Part shown: piece by piece, positions 58,201 to 64,000 of the stretch
Layout of the letters: the number at the start of each line of letters is the position of its first letter
How positions within the stretch are numbered: the first letter of the stretch is position 1
Source of the DNA: Physella acuta
Lineage: Eukaryota; Mollusca; Gastropoda; Physidae
Length of the DNA stretch: 64,000 bases
Reading direction: 5' to 3'
Assembly (NCBI RefSeq): GCF_028476545.1
Contig: NW_026732322.1
Coordinates: forward strand, 62,001 to 126,000
Notes under the pieces: generated by a model
Seen by the model: only the letters and a program-made list of their open reading frames with translations
The model's database searches: none
Told to the model about the DNA's origin: nothing
Translations under genes and position numbers: made by a program

Positions 58201-61200
58201 TTGTCCATTTTCATCTTCTTCAGCACTGTGTTCCTTTTGTTCATTTTCATCTTCAGCACTGTGTTCCTTTTGTCCATTTTCATTTTCATCAGCAATTTGT
58301 TCCTTTTGTCCATTTTCATCTTCTTCAGCACTGTGTTCCTTTTGTCCATTTTCATCTTCTTCAGCACTGTGTTCCTTTTGTCCATTTTCATCTACTTCAG
58401 CACTGTGTTCCTTTTGTCCATTTTCATCTTCTTCAGCACTGTGTTTCTTTTGTCCATTTTCATCTACTTCAGCACTGTGTTCCTTTTGTCCATTTTTATC
58501 TTCTTCATTGCTGTGTTCCTTTTGTGCATTTTCTTCTTTGCTGTGTTCCTTTTGTTCATTTTCATCTTCTTCAGTGCTGTGTTCTTTTTGTACATTTTCA
58601 TCTTCTTCAGCACTTTGTTCCTTTTGTCCATTTTCATCTTCTTCAGCACTGTGTTCCTTTTGTCCATTTTCATCTTCTTCAGCACTGTGTTCCTTTTGTT
58701 CATTTTCATCTTCAGCACTGTGTTCCTTTTGTCCATTTTCATCTTCTTCAGCACTGTTTTCCTTTTGTTCATTTTTATCTTCAGCACTGTGTTCCTTTTG
58801 TCCATTTTCATTTTCATCAGCACTGTGTTTCTTTTGTCCATTTTCATCTACTTCAGCACTGTGTTTCTTTTGTCCATTTTTATCTTCAGTGCTACGTTCC
58901 TTTTGTCCATTTTTATCTTTAGTGCTGTGTTCCTTTTGAACATTTTCATTTTCAGTGTTGTGTTCCTTTTGTTCAATTTCATCTTCTTCAGCACTGTGTT
59001 TGTTTTGTCCATTTTCTTCTTCTTCAGCACTGTGTTCCTTCTGTCCATTTTCATCTTTAGTGCTGTGTGATATTTTTTCATTTTTATCTTCTTCATTGCT
59101 GTAATTTGTGTGCTCATTATCATCATCCTCAGCGCTGTGTGATTTTTGTTCACTCTTATTTTCTCCTGTATGATGTTCTTTTTGTTCATGTTCACCATCT
59201 TCATTGCTGTGTTTGATTTGTTTATTTTCATCTTTTTTAGCACTGTCTGATGTTTGTTCATTTTCATTTGTTTTGGAGATCTGTTCCTTTTCCTCATTTT
59301 CCTCTCCATCAACACTGGGTGATTCTTGCTCTTGAACATGTTCATTATTACTGTGTTCTGTTTGCTCTTTATTGTCTTTATTAGCACTGTATGATTTTTG
59401 TTTATTTTCATCTTCGTCAGTACTGTTTCCATTTTGTTTATCATTCCTGTGTTCTTTTAGCTCATGTCCATCCCTTTTAGAACTACATCCACCATCCACA
59501 AAGCTGGATCCTTTTTGTTCATAATTATTATTATTTGAGTTGCGCCAGCTTTGCTTTTGATTCCTTTTATCCTGTTTATGCTTGGTTTGCCCTCTTTTAT
59601 CATCCTCACTGCTGGATTCTATTTCATCATCAGCTGATCTGGATTCATCTTGTTCACCTGTATTACACAGAGATGTCTGAGAATTTTGTTTTGTCCAACC
59701 CAGGTTATTAAATGCTACATCAGCAGTTTCACACTCAGACCTATGATAAATAGATCTACTTTCTTCCTGATCTCTGTATGAAGGTAGATGTCTGCCACGC
59801 TCTGACTGCTCCAGGCCTACACTACATGACCTTTCACTTTCAAATCTCTCCATTAAAATCTTTTTATCACCACGTAGTATTTCCTCCCTTCTGTTTTCAC
59901 TCAATCTATCATTTATTTTCACCGTGGAAAGATCGTCACCTGAGCTGTAAGATAACAATTTTCTTTCCGAGTCCTGCATTGGTTGGCTTGAAAATATTTG
60001 ACCAATGGGAATAGACTCTGAACCACTCTCTTCAGACAGCAAATCACTAGATGTTTCAGAGATGTTATCAAAACAACTACTTCTATTTGAGGGGTCGATT
60101 GTACAAGTGCATTCAACAGATACATTTTCATGTACAGGTGCCCGTTCTGATACTTGATAAAGCTCTCTTGTGTTTAGTGTTTCACGATGATTAGGCAATT
60201 CTGATACAGGAGCGCGTTCTAGTCCTTGGTAAAGCTGCCTTGTGTTTTGAGTTTCACCATGATTAGGCAACCGAGAATGTCCCAAGGTAACAGGACGGAT
60301 ATAGTCTTTAGAATAAAAAATAATTCTATCCCCTATAGCCATTGTTTCTGTTTCTTCTCCAGTGTAAAATTTTCGATGATTATTTTCTTCTGATAACCCT
60401 GTCATGGTTGAATCTGTTGAAGACACACTGTCATAGTCCATTGTATTGACATCCTGCTTGTCTTGTGCCGGCCAGAAATCTACAGGGCTTAATGAGTTTT
60501 GCTCCAGGTGAGGAGATGATGGCCCGCCACTTCCTGACTGATTTTGAAACACTAATTTTCTGCCAACTTGAAGTGATTCTTGCTCACTGTCGTCTGTCAA
60601 TGTGTCACTGGATGTCTCACTACTGCTTGTTTTTGTTAGTGGAGTTGAGTCAGATTGTTGCAAAAAAATGCGTTTTGGTTCTAATTTAGGTTTAGTGTCA
60701 TGACAAATGGGCGGGCATCTGTCTTGTTCGCTATCATAACCATCAGCGCTGTGTTCATCTTGTCTACTTTGATGTTGTAAAGTTGATTGAGTATTTCTTG
60801 TTGTCAAAACTTCATTAGAAACTGTAGAGTTAACAGGGTGAACAATAACTCTATCTTTATTTGGTAATTTATCTGATTCATCATCTTGATTTACAATATT
60901 GCGGTCATTTTCATCAGTCATCTCTGTAATAGTTGTATCTTCTGATACTTGACTCATATTGTCTTTACTGTCAGTATCTGGCTGAGGCTCATCACTATCT
61001 GTTTGATCTGAATCTGTAGAGTCTGCATGGTTTTCGTTGTAAGGTTTTAAATAAACTTCAGAATCTGGCTTAGCCTGAAACAAAAACCTTTGACCAGACT
61101 GTAGTGACCCTTGCCCAGTTTCTTGCGATGATCTCTCCATTACTTTTTTATCTTCATCTGATGCACAAGAAAGCAAATTATTTTCTGAGTTTGGCATCGC

Positions 61201-63769
61201 TTGGCTTGAAAGTCTTTGGCCAATACAAAATGACTTGTCACTCGATTCTTCACTCCAGTGTTCGCTAGATGTTTCAGTATTGGGATCCTCATTCATTCCA
61301 CTGTTCCTTATGTTTACATGAGTCACTGTGTCTGTGTCTTGAGATGAGATATGTCCAGGTACATATTTCGGTCGTGTATCATAATGAGATGCTGGATGTC
61401 CATTTTGTTCCTCATCATAACCATCAGTGTTGTTTTCAGCTTGTCTACTTTGATATTGTAAAGATAAGTGAGTATTCCTAGTTGTCAAAGTTTCATTAGA
61501 AACTGTAGAGTTTATAGGATGAATGATAATTCTATCTTTATTTGATACTTGGTCTGTTTCATCATCTGGGTTTACAATATTGCAGCCTTTTTCATCAGTC
61601 ATCCCTTCAATAGTTGTATCTGTATCTTCTGACGGAGTTTCATCACTATCTGTTTGATCTGTCTCTGTATCTGTAGAGTCTGGATGATTTATGTTGTTAT
61701 TATGTTTTAAATAAACTTCAGAATCTGACTTCGCCTGAAACAAAAGTCTTTGACCAACATGTTGTACATTCTCCCCACTGTCTTGAGAGGATCTTTCCAT
61801 TTTATCACTACTTTGATCTTCCTCTGATGCACAAGAAAGCAAATTACTTTCTGAATTTGGCATTGCAATGCTTGAAAGTCTTTGGCCAACATAAAATGAA
61901 TTTTGGCTAGCCTCTTCACTCCACTGTGTACTGGATGTTTCACTGCTGATATCATCATCCAATTCACTACTGGTTCTGTTTATTGAGGTCATTGTGTCTG
62001 TGTGTTGAGCTGAAATGTGCCCTGGCACATGTTTAACTCTTGTATCATGATAAAAAGATGGGTGTCCATTTTGTTCCTCATCATAAACCTCAGCGTTGTG
62101 TTCATCGTGTCTACTTTGATGTTGTAAAGTTGATTGAGTATTTCTTGTTGTCAAACTTTCATTAGAAATTATAGATTTAACAGTAACAACAGGGTGAACA
62201 ATAATTCTATCTTCATTTGATAATGTACCTGATTCATCATCTTGATTTACAATCTTGCGGTCATTTTCATCAGTCATCTCTGTAATAGTTTTATCTTCTG
62301 ATACTTGACTCACACTGTCAGTATCTGGCTGAGGCTCATCACTATCTGTTTGATCTGAATCTGTATCTGTAGAGTCTGCATGAGTTTCGTTTTTATAAGG
62401 TTTCAAATAGACTTCAGAATCTGGCTTAGCCCGAAACAAAACCCTATGACCAAACTGTAGTGACCCTTGCCCAGTTTCTTGAGACGATATCTCGTGTTCA
62501 TCACTCATATCATCCTCATCAGATGTATGAACAGACAAAAGTCTTACAGAATCTGGCGCAGCTTTGTTTGAAATTATCTGGCCAACTTGCATAGACTCCT
62601 TCCTGTTTTTGGCCTCTCTCTCTTTAAATGTTTCACCACCTTCATCTAACTCACCACTTTCTGTGTTCAACTTAACTCCTGTAGCGTGATCATCTTCTTG
62701 CTGTTTTTTAGAAGATAAACTGCTTACTGGTATGACTGGGCTCACATTTTTCACCCCATCAATGGGTATTTGCTTCTTACGCTCATCTAGAGAATTACCA
62801 TCTGATCTTTTACTGTTTCCTTGATGACCCGTAACTTTCATGTTCTGGCTGTCCACCTGTGGTGATTGAAACTTAGCGTCTGTGGTAGTACTAATCCCCT
62901 AGAACAAAATAAAGATAAATGAACATATCATCAATATATCGTTTTTAAAAGTATTCAAATAGTTTTTTTTTAAAAGGTGATGCCTTTTATTGATGAAGAT
63001 TTGTAGTAAGTTCATAAGTTAAAACTTGATGCATGCTAAAGTGTCAAAACTTGAGCAATTTTTGAATAAGTTTCAACTATATTTTTATATAACTAATGGC
63101 TAATTAACTTACGAGGTTGGTTTAGATATAATTAGAGTTAACACTCACCTTGTTCATCACAGGTGATGGACCAATTTGGGGAGTTTCAGCTCCATCTGCA
63201 GTACTTTCAGCAGATGATTGCACATTTTGTTCTGTATTAGGGCTGGCTTTTTGCTTTTGTTCTGAGCTAGGGTTGACTTTTTGCTTTTGTTCAGTATTAG
63301 GGCTGGATTTTTGTATTTTTTCTGAACTAGGGCTGAGTTTTTGCTTTTGTTCTGTATCGGGACTGGCTTTTTGCTTTTGCTCTGTGCTAAGGCTGTTGTT
63401 TTGTTTTTGGTTTATTTCTTGAGTTGCAATGTTTTTTGGAGACACGACAGTAGGAATATTGTTAGCAGTGGCTGGTACTAAATTCTCTCTCTGTACAGTG
63501 TCGGTAGCTGCTGCTACTAAATGTACTGGTTTTGTGTCTCTTAGATCGCCAGTTGGACCTTGAGCAGGAGGTGAAACGTTAATGTCAAAACTAGCTGGTT
63601 TAAGCACAGTTTTGTTAGCCTTTGCTGCTGCATTACTCGATGTTGATTGGCTATTGGATTGAGGTGACATACTTTGAGTTGTAGCAGCAGTAGAGCTAGT
63701 GCCAATTTTTGATGTTTCCACTCCAGGTTTTTGTTGACTTGCTGCATCTGCTACATTGGTTGAAGTTGG
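55250..63769 (-). CDS. Giant acidic repeat protein, 3' part of gene (6 exons, runs off right edge)
   Basis: Exons (minus): 63769-63149, 62898-56683 (6.2 kb, 2,072 codons without a stop), 56292-56174, 55878-55750 and 55271-55250, with matching phases; further exons lie beyond 64000. The first has six EQKQK-S/N-P repeats. The large exon starts with Ser/Asp/Glu-rich units of about 225 aa repeated three to four times, then about 40 tandem 11-12-aa units (consensus EEDENGQKEHSA), then a Gln/Ser-rich linker. The end looks folded: FKRQVTLSKNK, DFGKVALTLTKDGVNYELRF, IRTIIKKGDITN, CSWETSFNDSEKEMKIHFSV. The last exon depends on the acceptor: the first AG gives SYSTNQQ and a stop; an alternative AG at 55257 would give a longer tail. 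Mostly disordered and very acidic. Family and function not recognised. Confidence 0.85.
57660..59070 (-). repeat. Coding minisatellite: about 40 units of 33/36 bp
   Basis: Encodes EEDENGQKEHSA-type units with mostly 12 and some 11 residues, always in frame. A block containing the unusual unit SKEENAQKEHSNEED occurs twice, about 745 bp apart (near 57780 and 58525), showing a segmental duplication inside the array. The opposite strand is open over more than 1 kb in two frames, purely as a by-product of the repeat. Confidence 0.9.
60540..62490 (-). repeat. Coding long tandem repeat, units of about 660-700 bp
   Basis: The segment encoding SGQRxLFQAKPDSEVYLK recurs at about 62420, 61720 and 61060, with a shortened fourth unit near 60570 (LQVGRKLVFQNQSGSG). 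Each unit also encodes TDSDQTDSDE, an ITEMTDENDR/IEGMTDEKG segment, DRIIVHPV, a TTRNTQSTLQHQSR-like stretch and VGQRLSSxAMPNSExNLLSC. Confidence 0.85.
63220..63410 (-). repeat. Coding repeat of about 30 bp (EQKQK-x-SP units)
   Basis: Six adjacent units such as EQKQKASPDT, EQKQKLSPSS, EKIQKSSPNT and EQKQKVNPSS. A different repeat system from the two in the following exon. Confidence 0.8.
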
Positions 63770-63964
63770 CTGTGATCAAAATAAGTAAATTATTATTTAA
63801 CCTAATGCACTTTATACAACAAGGTTTGAAATTTTGAATGGTAAAATGATAACTGAGCTTACTATGATACTCTAAGTTTAGATTTTAAAAAAATTATTAG
63901 CATTTACTACAGTGTAAAATTTTTATAGATTAAATCACAAATAATCATCATATTTTCCCTGTCG

Positions 63965-64000
63965 TGCCAAAAACGCACGAGACAGATGAAGTAGAGTTTA
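63965..64000 (-). mobile_element. SINE family A tail, cut by the window edge
   Basis: CGTGCCAAAAACGCACGAGA then GATGAAGTAGAGTTTA, the inverse of the family A 3' part. It continues outside the window, in an intron of the giant repeat-protein gene. Confidence 0.6.

Noticed and set aside
57780-58922. Plus-strand frame of 380 codons (HCVPFVHFHLLQ repeats)
   Set aside because: Antisense shadow of the EEDENGQKEHSA coding array; the minus frame is spliced, far longer and continuous with non-repeat exons.
58051-59070. Plus-strand frame of 339 codons (VFLLSIFIFFS repeats), membrane-like
   Set aside because: Second antisense shadow of the same 33/36-bp array; hydrophobicity is a by-product of the purine-rich coding strand.
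57660-59070. Regular spacing reminiscent of a CRISPR array
   Set aside because: Units are contiguous without unique spacers, in frame, and in a eukaryotic exon.

Overview
The window is AT-rich animal nuclear DNA with intron-split genes, GT-AG splice sites, tRNA-derived SINEs, LINE 3' ends and many short DNA transposons flanked by 8-bp target duplications. The protein-coding exons read as a lophotrochozoan, most likely a gastropod mollusc. That placement is an inference from general character; nothing in the sequence proves it. No bacterial operon, CRISPR array or recognisable retroviral or Polinton fossil was seen.

Layout, left to right. (1) 49-162 is the last coding exon of an unidentified + strand gene that enters from the left edge. 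(2) 1072-2004 (-) is one long Ser/Arg/Pro-rich exon of an unidentified gene. (3) 2.2-15 kb is gene-poor and packed with SINEs, MITEs, (TA)n tracts and two arrays with a 16-bp period. (4) 15065-21765 (-) is a complete eight-exon RagA/B GTPase gene (310 aa), a core part of the lysosomal amino-acid sensor upstream of mTORC1. (5) 24938-29392 (-) is a four-exon gene for a 126-aa protein that I do not recognise. Its third intron-sized gap holds a 2-kb hAT element stuffed with other repeats. (6) 33784-42500 and 45779-53037 (+) are two complete tandem paralogues of an SLC16/MCT-type transporter (823 and 842 aa). They have identical exon phases and an unusually long, fast-changing cytoplasmic loop. (7) 55250-63769 (-) is the 3' part of a giant acidic, repeat-built protein (more than 2,360 aa in the window). 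It carries about 40 tandem 11-12-aa units and, N-terminal to them, three to four copies of a unit of about 225 aa. The gene runs off the right edge.

Mobile DNA explains most of the rest. At least five short-element families can be defined by their ends, and most full copies have an 8-bp target duplication. The most unusual structure is in intron 2 of the first transporter gene. There, two same-orientation copies of one MITE face outward to one target duplication and inward to a different one, the arrangement expected if a circular DNA had recombined into a resident MITE. No new enzymatic or defence system was found. The most novel coding object is the giant repeat protein.
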